Made by a program: the position numbers and the translations under genes
Shown: positions 35,155-43,892 of the stretch, in pieces
How positions within the stretch are numbered: the stretch's first letter is position 1
Layout: every line of letters begins with the position of its first letter
Assembly (NCBI GenBank): GCA_937766455.1
Contig: CALLXD010000012.1
Coordinates: 1 to 49,490, forward strand
DNA: 49,490 bases
DNA from: Vicinamibacterales bacterium
GTDB lineage: Bacteria > Acidobacteriota > Vicinamibacteria > Vicinamibacterales > UBA8438
Direction: 5' to 3'
The notes under the pieces: model-generated
Told to the model about the DNA's origin: nothing
Seen by the model: only the letters and a program-made list of their open reading frames with translations
Databases searched by the model: none

Positions 35155-36617
35155 GCCCCTTGCTCCTCGACCTGGGCGCCCAGTGCCGCCAGGGCCGCCG
35201 TTTTGAACAGCTCGGACGATGGCCGCGAGCCGCACCACCACTCGAATTGACGTACGGCTTGGGCGACCAACATATCCAGCCCCCCAATGGTGTGACACCC
35301 GGCGCCGGCGGCGTCCAGCAATAGCCGGGTGCGCCGAGGATTGTAGACGAGGTCGTACACGGTGCGTCCGCCACGCAGCGCCTCCGCGGGCACTGGGCTG
35401 TCGGATACCTGCGGGGCGGTACCGGTCGGGGTCGTGTTGACCAGCAGGTCCCACGACCCTGGTGGCGGAGGGAAGATGCCGACCTGTCCCTTGACCAGTT
35501 CCGCCACCGCTGTCGCCCGTTCACCGCGTCGGGCGCTCACCGTGACCTCGGCCCCCTGCGTGGCGAGGCCCACGGCCACGGCGCGTGCCGAGCCGCCTGC
35601 ACCGAGCACGGTCGCTCGCAGACCGGCCACTCCCCCGTCAGCCTCCAGTGGCGCGAGGAACCCTGGCACGTCCGTATTCCGGCCGCTCCACCCGTCCGCG
35701 TCTCGCCGTAGCGTGTTGACCGCGCCCACCTGTCGCGTGATGTCGTCAAGCTGGGCCACGTGAGGCAGCAACTGCTCCTTGAAGGGGGCGGTCACACTGA
35801 GCCCCGCCACGTTCAGCGCGGTGATCAGCGCCATCAGGTCGTCCGCATCCGTGGCTTCGAAGGGTACATAGACCGCATCGAGACCCGCGGCATCGAGACC
35901 CGCGTTGTGCATGTGGGGCGACAGCGAATGTCCGATCGGTTTCCCGGCCACACCGTACACGGTGGCTGAGGACGAGGTGCGTGCAAAGCGATACCGGTGC
36001 ACGAGGTCAGCCACGCTCACCTGGCCGGGTGCGACGCCGTCGCCAGCGTACGTCCACCGCGAGCCGAACTGAGCCGGGAGCACCCGCGTGGGCACGCCCA
36101 CCGGGCCCATCCCGACGAACACGCTGGACGCCCCACGCTGGGCCCGTCCCAGTTCCAGGAGGCGGACCACATCGCGCCCGGTACGGCTCATGACCGCAAT
36201 TTTGACGACGGCCGCGCCCGTCGCTCGCATAGCCTGGCAGCGATCGTCGAGATCGGCCGGCGTCTCGTTAAAGTCGTGCATCGAGAGCACGATGTTGCGC
36301 CCGCTTCGCTCGGCAATCAATGAACCAAAGTCGCCGCTCCACTCCAGATCGACCCATTCGGCTCCCAGCGCCAGCGCACGCGTCAGTATGCGTCGCCGCT
36401 CTTCCTCTGAGCCGACAAAACCTCCGCCTTCCCAGGTCGGGCGGCAGGTGACCACCACCGGAGTACGCCGGCCGGCCAGCGCGCCCTCAACATCGAGGTC
36501 GCGTACGGAGTCGAGCCGTAGTTCGACCAGGTCCGCGTCGACCACCGCGTCACGCCGCGCGCGCAGTTCGGCCGTGGTGTTGGCCGTCACGGTTGCGCAC
36601 AATTGAGCGTTGGTCAT
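35151..36617 (-). CDS. aroDE: bifunctional 3-dehydroquinate dehydratase / shikimate dehydrogenase
   Basis: Two shikimate-pathway steps in one protein of 488 residues. The type I dehydroquinase half (about 1-225) shows VELRLDSVRDL, VVVTCRPTWEGG, VLSMHDFNETP with the catalytic His and VVKIAVMSR with the Schiff-base Lys. The shikimate dehydrogenase half has VYGVAGKPIGHSLSPHMHNA near 234, VTAPFKE with the catalytic Lys, GRNTD, the NADP loop LGAGGSARAV near 360, NTTPTG and VYDLVYNP. The fusion is familiar in plants and is found in some bacteria. ATG 36617 lies 17 bases past the attenuator T-run. Confidence 0.93.
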   Translation of the reverse strand: MTNAQLCATVTANTTAELRARRDAVVDADLVELRLDSVRDLDVEGALAGRRTPVVVTCRPTWEGGGFVGSEEERRRILTRALALGAEWVDLEWSGDFGSLIAERSGRNIVLSMHDFNETPADLDDRCQAMRATGAAVVKIAVMSRTGRDVVRLLELGRAQRGASSVFVGMGPVGVPTRVLPAQFGSRWTYAGDGVAPGQVSVADLVHRYRFARTSSSATVYGVAGKPIGHSLSPHMHNAGLDAAGLDAVYVPFEATDADDLMALITALNVAGLSVTAPFKEQLLPHVAQLDDITRQVGAVNTLRRDADGWSGRNTDVPGFLAPLEADGGVAGLRATVLGAGGSARAVAVGLATQGAEVTVSARRGERATAVAELVKGQVGIFPPPPGSWDLLVNTTPTGTAPQVSDSPVPAEALRGGRTVYDLVYNPRRTRLLLDAAGAGCHTIGGLDMLVAQAVRQFEWWCGSRPSSELFKTAALAALGAQVEEQGA

Positions 36618-36633
36618 CTCACGCGGTATCCAT

Positions 36634-36670
36634 AAAAAAAGCCTCTCCAACTGATGGGCTGGAGAGGCTT
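36634..36670 (-). terminator. attenuator terminator of the aromatic operon
   Basis: On the reverse strand an 11-bp perfect stem (36660-36670 paired with 36639-36649) encloses a 10-base loop and runs straight into seven U residues (36634-36640; the last two pair in the stem). It lies between the leader peptide and aroDE, so it should stop transcription before the structural genes unless an alternative fold forms. Confidence 0.9.
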
Positions 36671-36723
36671 GTCCGTGCTGTCTGCGTTGGCTCGCGTTCA
36701 GGCCGGCAGGTGCGCCTCTCCAG
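36659..36723 (-). promoter_or_regulatory. antiterminator pairing (regions 2 and 3)
   Basis: The RNA segment from 36723 to 36714 is perfectly complementary over 10 bases to the segment from 36668 to 36659, the 5' arm of the terminator. The first segment is therefore a near copy of the terminator's 3' arm. The two folds exclude each other, as in the region 2:3 versus 3:4 switch of E. coli trp. Region 2 lies inside the leader reading frame, starting about four codons after the Tyr pair. Confidence 0.85.
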
Positions 36724-36781
36724 TATCGTGAGATCCGTAGTACCACCAAGACGACGCGTGTGCGCCCGGTACCACCGCCAT
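36698..36781 (-). CDS. Trp-Trp-Tyr-Tyr leader peptide (trpL-like)
   Basis: A short frame of 27 residues from ATG 36781 to TGA 36698. Residues 12-15 are Trp-Trp-Tyr-Tyr, encoded by two TGG (36743-36748) and two TAC (36737-36742) codons. Trp is rare, and a tandem pair beside a tandem Tyr pair just before mutually exclusive hairpins is the hallmark of a ribosome-sensing leader. Scarcity of charged tRNA-Trp or tRNA-Tyr should stall the ribosome there, leave region 2 free and favour antitermination. No Shine-Dalgarno sequence is visible; an in-frame GTG at 36805 is an alternative start. Confidence 0.83.
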   Translation of the reverse strand: MAVVPGAHASSWWYYGSHDTGEAHLPA

Positions 36782-36845
36782 GAAGATTACGCGATCGGTT
36801 GCCACAATATGTCTGTCAAATAGTCCGCAATTCGGCCGAGACTCG

Positions 36846-36874
36846 ATGCTAGCAAAGCCGCTCCCAGCTGTCAA
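36846..36874 (-). promoter_or_regulatory. promoter of the aromatic amino acid operon
   Basis: On the reverse strand TTGACA (36869-36874) and TAGCAT (36846-36851) are separated by 17 bases. Transcription should start near 36839, giving about 60 nt before the leader ATG and about 200 nt to the attenuator. No operator palindrome for a TrpR- or TyrR-like repressor was recognised. Confidence 0.8.
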
Positions 36875-36904
36875 TTCTCGACCGCTCGGTGACGGCTTTT
36901 CTCC

Positions 36905-36932
36905 TTGACCCATAGGCGTTTCCCTCGATAAT
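36905..36932 (+). promoter_or_regulatory. promoter of the S55 peptidase-like gene
   Basis: TTGACC (36905-36910) and GATAAT (36927-36932) are 16 bases apart. The predicted start near 36939 leaves only about 5 nt before ATG 36944. It is back to back with the aromatic operon promoter, with their -35 boxes about 30 bases apart. Confidence 0.55.
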
Positions 36933-36943
36933 GGGCTGACCTC

Positions 36944-38788
36944 ATGATTCTTCGCCACCCGCTATTCCTCACGGTCGTTGTTGTGTTTGGCGCCGCCCTG
37001 GCGGTGCTACCTGCCGCGACGGACACGATGCCTCTGGAGGAAGTGCGGGCCGGGATGCGTGGCACCGGGATAACCGTTTTTCAGGGCATGGAGCGCAGCG
37101 AGTTCACGGCCGAAATCATCGGGGTGCTTGAGAACTCGGTCGGTGTGCGCCGAAATCTCATCCTGGCTCGGCTCGAGGGCGGCCCGCTGGCGGTGAGCGG
37201 CGTCATCCAGGGCATGAGTGGGAGCCCGGTGTATATCGACGGCCGACTGATCGGCGCCGTCTCCTACTCTATGGGCTCGTTTCCGAAGGATACGATCGCG
37301 GGGATTACCCCGATTGCAGAGATGCTGAACGACGATACGGGCCCGGTGCAGAGACTGCAATCGGTGGCGGCGGCGTTGCCGCTCCCCTTGGCGACCGACG
37401 CGTTAACCAGCGTGCTACCTGATCGGCTGGCGCGTCCCGGGCCGTTCGCGGCTCGGGCGGGCGACGTGACCGCCACGGGACTCTCCCCGAGTGACGGCGC
37501 TGCGCTCGGGGTGCAGTTGCGGCCGATCGCCACGCCCATTGTGATGACGGGGTTCACCGACGAGGCGGTCAACCACATTGCACCGCTCTTTCGGTCGGCC
37601 GGGCTGGTGCCGGTCGTCGGCGGCGCACTGTCGGCGCAAACCCGACTACCGGACGGTCCGCTCCAGGCGGGCGACGCGGTGGGGGTGAGCCTGGTACGAG
37701 GTGACTTGTCCATGGCCGGCACGGGCACGGTCACGCTAGTCGACGAAGGCCGTGTGCATGCCTTCGGTCATCCTTTCTACAACCTCGGCGCGGCCGGGTT
37801 CCCGATGACCAGGGCGTTTATTCACGGGATACTCCCGAGTCAAGCCATCTCGTCCAAGATTTCCGCAGTCGGCGATGTGCTGGGAACCATCGACCAGGAC
37901 CGAGCCACGGGTATCAGTGGTCGTCACGGGCCTGGTCCCCGCATGGTGCCGGTACACGTGACGCTGGACTCGCCCGATCGGAACAAGAGTGACACGTTCG
38001 ACCTCGAGGTGGTGGCCGACGATTTCTTCACGCCGCTGCTGACCTACAACGCGATGCTCAACACGCTGTTCACCCACAGCCGTCAGATCGGTGCGTCCAC
38101 GTACGTGGTGAGCGGCGAAGCGAGACTGGTCGGCCAGCCCGCCGTCAGGTTCGAGGAGATATTCAGCGGTGACAGTGCGACCGTGCTGGCCGCGCTGTAT
38201 GTTGCTGGGCCACTGACGGCGCTGATCAACAACGGCTTCGAGACGGTGACCGTCGACAGTATCGATATGTCGGTCACGGCGCATGACGATGTGCGACTGG
38301 CCCAACTCGACCGCGTCTGGGTCGACGAGCCGAGGCCCCGACCGGGTCGGACGGTACCTGTTCGGATGACGGCGCGCACGCGTCGCGGTGAGGAAATCGA
38401 GCGGACAGTGATGGTCGATCTGCCGGACAATGCGCGCGGCCGCCTCCAGCTGCTGGTGGCTGACGGCACGACGCTGGCGCAGCAGGAGCGGCAGGAGTCT
38501 GGCCGCGATCTACGGGCGACAGACCTGGGCCAGCTGATCGAGGCCATGAATACGGCACGACGCAACAATCGACTCTATGTCCAGCTCCGTCGGCAAGATG
38601 CAGGGGCCGTGATGAGCGGTCGGCGGATGGCGTCTCTGCCCCCGTCAGTGCTCGACGTGCTCGGGGCAGACCGGAGCGGGCGCGGCTTCACGCCGCTCCG
38701 CACCGCGGTTGTCGGGGAATGGAGCGTGCCGCTCGATCACGTCATTTCTGGCTCGCGTGTCTTGACCATCGACCTGGACACGCCCTAG
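36944..38788 (+). CDS. SpoIVB-like S55 family peptidase, exported
   Basis: A protein of 614 residues with an N-terminal hydrophobic signal or anchor (about 6-25). It then shows MPLEEVRAGMRGTGITVFQG, SGVIQGMSGSPVYIDGRLIG near 84 with the GMSGSP nucleophile serine, and GRVHAFGHPFYNLG near 268 with the GHP histidine. These are marks of the SpoIVB (S55) family, whose Bacillus member is a PDZ serine protease that triggers sigma-K processing. No obvious PDZ domain is seen and there is a long extra C-terminal region. Acidobacterial homologues occur outside sporulation, so the role here is probably envelope-related. Whether it is catalytically active is inference. Confidence 0.8.
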   Translation: MILRHPLFLTVVVVFGAALAVLPAATDTMPLEEVRAGMRGTGITVFQGMERSEFTAEIIGVLENSVGVRRNLILARLEGGPLAVSGVIQGMSGSPVYIDGRLIGAVSYSMGSFPKDTIAGITPIAEMLNDDTGPVQRLQSVAAALPLPLATDALTSVLPDRLARPGPFAARAGDVTATGLSPSDGAALGVQLRPIATPIVMTGFTDEAVNHIAPLFRSAGLVPVVGGALSAQTRLPDGPLQAGDAVGVSLVRGDLSMAGTGTVTLVDEGRVHAFGHPFYNLGAAGFPMTRAFIHGILPSQAISSKISAVGDVLGTIDQDRATGISGRHGPGPRMVPVHVTLDSPDRNKSDTFDLEVVADDFFTPLLTYNAMLNTLFTHSRQIGASTYVVSGEARLVGQPAVRFEEIFSGDSATVLAALYVAGPLTALINNGFETVTVDSIDMSVTAHDDVRLAQLDRVWVDEPRPRPGRTVPVRMTARTRRGEEIERTVMVDLPDNARGRLQLLVADGTTLAQQERQESGRDLRATDLGQLIEAMNTARRNNRLYVQLRRQDAGAVMSGRRMASLPPSVLDVLGADRSGRGFTPLRTAVVGEWSVPLDHVISGSRVLTIDLDTP

Positions 38789-38902
38789 CAGGCCGTGGTG
38801 GCAGTCCAGCGGCGGTCGAATGCAGCGGATTTGACCACGGGCTGCTCAACCCGACAGGACACACGTCGGCCTCGACCTACGGGGCGGACTTCAGCTAACT
38901 AG

Positions 38903-41170
38903 ATGATCGCCTCTCGACGCCTCACCCGTCTCCGCTCTAGCCCCCCCCCGCGTGGCGGGACCCACGCCTCCTGGGCGCGCACGCGCGCCTGGGCACTCGC
39001 CGTTGGATTGTCCGTCGCACTGTCGACCGCGGCGGCCCCGACGTTCTGGCGGGTGTCGACCCAGGCGGAATTCCTCCGTGGCGAGGTCGACGCGTTGTCC
39101 GTCGATGCCGACGGCCATCTGAGTCTGGGACCAGTCACCGACACCTTCTTTGACACGAGCGCGCCGGTCCTCTGGTCGCTCGCGACCGCAACCGACGGGG
39201 CACTCTGGGTGGGGAGCGGCAATGACGGCCGCGTGTACCGGGTGGACCCGAGCGGACGCGGGGCGATGGTCTTTGACGCGGATGAGCCCGACGTCTATGC
39301 GCTGGCCGCGGCGCCGGACGGCGGCATCTTCGCCGCCACGTCACCGGACGGCGTGATCCACCGGGTGACACCGGACGGCGTGGCATCCACCGTCATCGAT
39401 TTGGACGAGACGTACGTGTGGGCCCTGGCGACGGCGTCCGACGGGGCCTTGCTCGCAGCTACAGGCGACCCGGCCCGGATCTATCGCGTCGATCCGGACA
39501 CCGGAGAGTCGGCGCTGTTGTTCGAGAGCGACGCCACCCACGTCCTGTCCCTTGCGGTGGATTCGACCGGCGCGGTGCTGGCCGGCACAGAGTCTCCGGG
39601 GCAGGTGCTGCGCATCGATGCGAATGGTCGAGCGTTCGTGTTGTTGGACTCGCCTCACGACGAAATCCGTTCACTGCGCGTGCAGCCAGATGGCGCGGTG
39701 CTCGTGGTGGCAGTAACGGGCCAAGGCGGGACGATCGGGTCGGCGCCGACCGGTGCGGTCGCGGCCTCTCCGGCGTCGAGCACCCCTACGGCGTCGGTCT
39801 CCGTGACAACGACCGTGTCGGCAGTCGTGGTGGCTGGCAGCGCGGTGTCGACCACCGCCGGTGGTGACACCGGCAACGGTTCTCGCAGCGGCGGAAAAGG
39901 TGCCGTGTATCGGATCGCCGCGGATGGACTGTGGGACGAACTCTGGAGCTCGACCACCGAAACACCCTACGATGCGGTGTTTGACCCGCAGGGTCCGACT
40001 GGTGGGTTGCTCGTGGGGACCGGGCCCGACGGCAAGCTGTATCGGGTACACAAGGACCCGCCGCGCACGGTGCTACTGGGCCGGGCGCCGGCCAAACAGA
40101 TCACACGCTTTCTGAGACGTGGCGACGGTTCCCTAAGCTATGCCACGGCGAATCCCGGAAAGGTGATTCGACTGACGACGGCTCTGGCCGAGCGTGGCAC
40201 CTACCTGTCGGAGGTGCGTGACGCACAGACGGTCGCCACCTGGGGCACATTGCGTTGGCGTGGGGCGACCCCCGGTGGCAGCCGGATCGAGCTCTCGACG
40301 CGGTCGGGTAACACCGGGGTGCCGAACGCAACATGGAGCGAATGGTCGGCACCGTCCGACGATGCCGATGGCACCGCGATTGCGAGTCCCAACGCGCGCT
40401 ATCTCCAGTGGCGAGCCGCGCTGGTGGCGGGAGACGCCCCGCCGCTACTGACGTCGGTTTCGGCGGCCTATCTGCCTCGCAACCTGAGACCCGATGTCAC
40501 CGCCATCACCGTACACCCGCCGGGTGTCGTCTTTCAGCAGGCGTTCGCGAGCGGTGACCCACCAGTGGCTGGTTTGCAGATCGACGAGACGCGGGCGCCG
40601 GACGCAACGGTCAGCCTGGGTCGGCGGGGTTACCGGAAGGGGCTCCAGACATTCGTGTGGCAGGCGTCGGACGGAAACGGGGACGCGCTCGAGTACACGG
40701 TCTCGTATCGACTGGAGGGCGAGAGTGCGTGGCATCTCCTGCAGTCCGATATGCGGGCGACCGTCTTCGCGTGGAACACATCGCTGGCTCCAGACGGTGC
40801 GTATCGGATGAAGGTCGCGGCGAGCGACACGACGGCGAACTCACCCGAGACGACGCTGATCGGTGAACGCGAGAGCCCGGTGTTCGAGATTGACAATACG
40901 GCGCCACGCATCGAATTAAGCCCGACGCGGGACTCGGGCACCCAGCGGATCCTGCCGTTCACCGTCCGCGACGAGCAGTCACCCATTCAGCGGGTGGAGG
41001 TCTGGGAGGGGGGCGACTCCTGGCGGGTGGTCTACCCGCTAGATGGCATTGCAGACGGCTTGGTCGAGGAGTTCGAGGTGGCGCTATCAGGTGCGCCAGA
41101 TGCAGAGACCAGCGTCGTCGTCAGGGCCACGGATGCTCTACGCAATATTGTGACCGTGTCTGGCTCATAG
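38903..41170 (+). CDS. secreted beta-propeller protein
   Basis: A protein of 755 residues with an Arg-rich N-terminus and a hydrophobic segment (about 29-46) consistent with export. Residues 85-420 contain about six repeats of the type ALWVGSGNDGRVYRVDPSG, with DG and RVDP turns, as in NHL or streptogramin-lyase-like propellers. A Ser/Thr/Val-rich insert (about 280-325) interrupts them. The C-terminal half has beta-sandwich features (EWSAPSDD, then FEIDNTAPRIELSP near 662). Function unknown; perhaps ligand binding or protein interaction at the surface. The 114-base gap before it holds a 7-bp inverted repeat (38793-38799 with 38834-38840) and no clear promoter. The TPR gene follows after 14 bases. 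Confidence 0.75.
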   Translation: MIASRRLTRLRSSPPPRGGTHASWARTRAWALAVGLSVALSTAAAPTFWRVSTQAEFLRGEVDALSVDADGHLSLGPVTDTFFDTSAPVLWSLATATDGALWVGSGNDGRVYRVDPSGRGAMVFDADEPDVYALAAAPDGGIFAATSPDGVIHRVTPDGVASTVIDLDETYVWALATASDGALLAATGDPARIYRVDPDTGESALLFESDATHVLSLAVDSTGAVLAGTESPGQVLRIDANGRAFVLLDSPHDEIRSLRVQPDGAVLVVAVTGQGGTIGSAPTGAVAASPASSTPTASVSVTTTVSAVVVAGSAVSTTAGGDTGNGSRSGGKGAVYRIAADGLWDELWSSTTETPYDAVFDPQGPTGGLLVGTGPDGKLYRVHKDPPRTVLLGRAPAKQITRFLRRGDGSLSYATANPGKVIRLTTALAERGTYLSEVRDAQTVATWGTLRWRGATPGGSRIELSTRSGNTGVPNATWSEWSAPSDDADGTAIASPNARYLQWRAALVAGDAPPLLTSVSAAYLPRNLRPDVTAITVHPPGVVFQQAFASGDPPVAGLQIDETRAPDATVSLGRRGYRKGLQTFVWQASDGNGDALEYTVSYRLEGESAWHLLQSDMRATVFAWNTSLAPDGAYRMKVAASDTTANSPETTLIGERESPVFEIDNTAPRIELSPTRDSGTQRILPFTVRDEQSPIQRVEVWEGGDSWRVVYPLDGIADGLVEEFEVALSGAPDAETSVVVRATDALRNIVTVSGS

Positions 41171-41184
41171 AATCGCACCAGCCG

Positions 41185-42561
41185 ATGAAACGTCTTGCGA
41201 TCGGCGTCATCCTGACCGTCAGTCTGGCGGCTGTCTTTCTCTATTCCGGCAGCACGAGAACCTCGGAGTACAGCCGACTGGTCGCGACAGGCGACGCCGC
41301 CCTCACGAACGACGACACCTTTCTGGCCATCGAAGCGTTCAGCGGAGCGATCGCACTGCGAGGCGACGCCATGCTCGCTCATCTCAGGCGGGGCGAGACG
41401 CACCATGGCCGCGGCGATCTCGAGGCCGCGCGCAGGGATCTGACAGAGGCGCACACGTTGGAGCCGTCGGCCACGCGCCCGCTCGAGGCGCTCGGGGACG
41501 TGTCGCGAGAATTGGGTCAGCACGACGCCGCGGCTCGGCACTACGCGGCCTATCTCGCCATCGACGACAGTAGGCCGAGCGTCCTGTACAAGCTCGCGGT
41601 GGCCCATCACCAGGCAGGACGGGAGGCACTGGCCATTCCGTTGCTCCGGCAAGCTATTGGTTTGACGCCGGGCATGGCAGAGGCCCACTATCTGCTCGGG
41701 CTCGCGTTGCGCGATCAAGAACGCGAGGACGCCGCGATCGAGGCCCTGCAGCAGGCCGTGGTCGTGGCGCCCGACTTCACGACGGCGCGGGAGGCGCTGG
41801 GCGCGGCGCTCGGGGCGGCTGGCCGCTGGGACGAACGGGTCGAACAACTCGAGGCCCTGGCCGCCATGGAACCAGACCGTTCGCAACACGACGTGGACCT
41901 GGGCCTGGCCTACGCGGGTGTTGGCCGCACCGATATGGCAGTGCTGTCGCTGGGGCGTGCCTCGGAGGCACATCCTGAGGAGGTCCAGATCTACACCGCC
42001 CTGGGCCGGGTGTGGCTCGATATCGCCCGTGCAACCGACGACAAGATCGCACTCGCGAAAGCCATCGGTGCGCTCCGGTCGGTGTCTCCGGTCACGTCAT
42101 CCAGCGAGGCGCTGACGTTGCTGGCCGAGGCCTTGCTTCTCGACGGAGAGGTGACGGACGCGCTGGCCACGCTGGAACTCGCGACCGAGCGCTATCCAGT
42201 TGACCCCTCCGCGTTCATGCTGTTGGCGGATCTCGTGGAACGTGACGGCGACCTGGCGGGGGCGCGACGTTGGCTGGTGGCGCATGACGCCGTGACCGCT
42301 TATCTGCCGGCGGTAGAGCGCCTACCCCAGTTGTTCCGAATCGCCAGCGTGTCCACACAGCTTCAGGACCATGCGGACGCCGCGGTGAGGCTCGAGGCGG
42401 CGGCCGCGCTCGGATCCCCCACGTCGACCCTGCTTGTTCGACTCGCAAATGCGCACTGGCGTGCTGGGGCCGCCGCACGGGCGCGGGCGGCCGTGGCCGA
42501 CGCCCTGACTCAGCATCCCGACAACAGCGCACTCGTGGCCCTGCAGCGCCGGATCGACTGA
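41185..42561 (+). CDS. TPR-repeat protein, membrane-anchored
   Basis: A protein of 458 residues with an N-terminal uncleaved anchor or signal (LAIGVILTVSLAAVFLYSGS, about 4-23). About nine or ten tetratricopeptide repeats follow, for example AEAHYLLGLALRDQEREDAA and ALGDVSRELGQHDAAARHYA. It is probably a periplasmic scaffold. Cotranscription with the propeller gene upstream and the SpmA-SpmB gene downstream (14-base gaps) suggests joint function, but the partner is unknown. Confidence 0.82.
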   Translation: MKRLAIGVILTVSLAAVFLYSGSTRTSEYSRLVATGDAALTNDDTFLAIEAFSGAIALRGDAMLAHLRRGETHHGRGDLEAARRDLTEAHTLEPSATRPLEALGDVSRELGQHDAAARHYAAYLAIDDSRPSVLYKLAVAHHQAGREALAIPLLRQAIGLTPGMAEAHYLLGLALRDQEREDAAIEALQQAVVVAPDFTTAREALGAALGAAGRWDERVEQLEALAAMEPDRSQHDVDLGLAYAGVGRTDMAVLSLGRASEAHPEEVQIYTALGRVWLDIARATDDKIALAKAIGALRSVSPVTSSSEALTLLAEALLLDGEVTDALATLELATERYPVDPSAFMLLADLVERDGDLAGARRWLVAHDAVTAYLPAVERLPQLFRIASVSTQLQDHADAAVRLEAAAALGSPTSTLLVRLANAHWRAGAAARARAAVADALTQHPDNSALVALQRRID

Positions 42562-42575
42562 CCCCCTGTGCGCCG

Positions 42576-43892
42576 ATGCTGAACGGTCTTATCGTCTTCG
42601 CAGCCGTCTCCGCCGTCCTCCTGGCCGCCTTTGCGGGCCAGATGCAGGCCCTTACCGATTCCATCGTGTCGTCGGCCGGTGGCGCCGTAGATCTCGCCAT
42701 CGGCCTCGTGGGGCTCATGGCCTTCTTTCTGGGCCTGATGCGCGTGGCGGAGGACGCCGGTCTCCTGCGTAGCGTCGCCCGGGCCCTGGGGCCGGTGATG
42801 CAGCGGCTCTTTCCGAACGTCCCCGCCGATAGCCCTGCAATGAGCGCGATGATCCTCAATATCGCGGCCAACATGCTGGGGTTGGGCAATGCGGCGACGC
42901 CATTCGGGATCAAAGCCATGGAGGAGCTGGACAAGCTGAACTCCAAGACGGGAACCGCGACCAACGCGATGGTGTTGTTTCTGGCCATGAACACATCGGC
43001 GCTCGCGATTCTGCCCTCGGGCGTGGTGTCGCTGCGTGCCTCGGTGGGGTCTGCCGACGCGGTTGGCATCTTCCTCCCAACCTGGTTCGCTAGCGGATGC
43101 GCCACCATCGTCGGCGTCTCCGCCGCCGTGTTCTTGAGCCGCCTACCCTTTTTTGCACGCACCGAGCCCTCGCCGATGGACGCCGGTCACGTGGACGACG
43201 CAGTTGATGCCGGCGACGCGGAGAGCATGGCGGGAGCAGTTGCCGCGCCGCCGGTACGCGAGCCCTTGGCTGGGCGACAGTGGTGGGGGCGGCTCTTCTG
43301 GTTGGCCCTGACGGGGCTCCTGGTGCGATTCGTCTTGGGCCTCCGGGGGGAGACCCCGCTCGCCATCATCACCGCCGTCAGCGGGGGGTGGATGCTCCCC
43401 ACCTTGGTGGTTGCCCTGATGCTGTACGGATGGGTCCGTGGGGTTCGCGTCTACGACTCTCTCGCAGAAGGCGCGAAGCAGGGCTTCCAGGTGGCCATCC
43501 GTGTCATCCCCTACCTCGTTGCGATCTTGGTCGTCATCGGCATGTTCAGGGCATCCGGCGGGATTGCGCTCATCGCCGGTCTCATCGCGCCGATCACCGC
43601 CTTGGTCGGCATGCCCCCCGAGGTGTTACCGATGGCGCTGCTTCGGCCGTTGTCCGGACAGGGCGCGTTTGGCGTCCTGGCGGAGACGATGACCGCCTAT
43701 GGTCCAGATTCCCTGATTGGCTACATGGTGAGTACCTTCCAGGGCAGCACAGAGACCACGTTCTACACGTTGGCGGTCTACTACGGAGCGGTCGGTATTC
43801 GCGACACCCGGCACACGGTCCCGGCGTGCCTCCTGGCTGACATTACCGGCATTCTGGCTGGTGTCTTCATTGTGAACCTGATGTTCGGATAG
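42576..43892 (+). CDS. SpmA-SpmB fusion, nucleoside-recognition (Gate) membrane protein
   Basis: A protein of 438 residues that joins two Gate domains. The SpmA half (1-190) has MRVAEDAGLLRSVARAL, LNIAANMLGLGNAATPFGIK near 90 and MNTSALAILPSGVVSLRA. A variable Asp/Ala-rich link (about 200-225) follows, then the SpmB half with GAKQGFQVAIRVIPYLVAIL near 305, ALLRPLSGQGAFGV and STFQGSTETTFYTLAVYYGA near 385. In Bacillus, SpmA and SpmB are separate proteins needed for spore core dehydration; fused forms occur in non-sporulating bacteria with unknown substrate. Its end overlaps the converging sigma-54 activator gene by 26 bases. Confidence 0.9.
   Translation: MLNGLIVFAAVSAVLLAAFAGQMQALTDSIVSSAGGAVDLAIGLVGLMAFFLGLMRVAEDAGLLRSVARALGPVMQRLFPNVPADSPAMSAMILNIAANMLGLGNAATPFGIKAMEELDKLNSKTGTATNAMVLFLAMNTSALAILPSGVVSLRASVGSADAVGIFLPTWFASGCATIVGVSAAVFLSRLPFFARTEPSPMDAGHVDDAVDAGDAESMAGAVAAPPVREPLAGRQWWGRLFWLALTGLLVRFVLGLRGETPLAIITAVSGGWMLPTLVVALMLYGWVRGVRVYDSLAEGAKQGFQVAIRVIPYLVAILVVIGMFRASGGIALIAGLIAPITALVGMPPEVLPMALLRPLSGQGAFGVLAETMTAYGPDSLIGYMVSTFQGSTETTFYTLAVYYGAVGIRDTRHTVPACLLADITGILAGVFIVNLMFG

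Noticed and set aside
36740..36781. A T-box-like GGTGGTACCG match at the start of the leader peptide
   Set aside because: It resembles the T-box core, but the mapped promoter leaves only about 60 nt upstream, too little for a stem I with specifier loop. The match is over 100 nt from the terminator, and the 2:3/3:4 pairing with WWYY codons explains the leader better.
36814..36819. A second TTGACA on the reverse strand inside the leader region
   Set aside because: No -10 hexamer lies 16-18 bases downstream; TAATCT is 24 bases away. It could still be part of an operator, but nothing supports that.
38793..38840. 7-bp inverted repeat with a 34-base loop after the S55 gene
   Set aside because: The loop is long and no T-run follows, so it is not a convincing terminator or promoter element.
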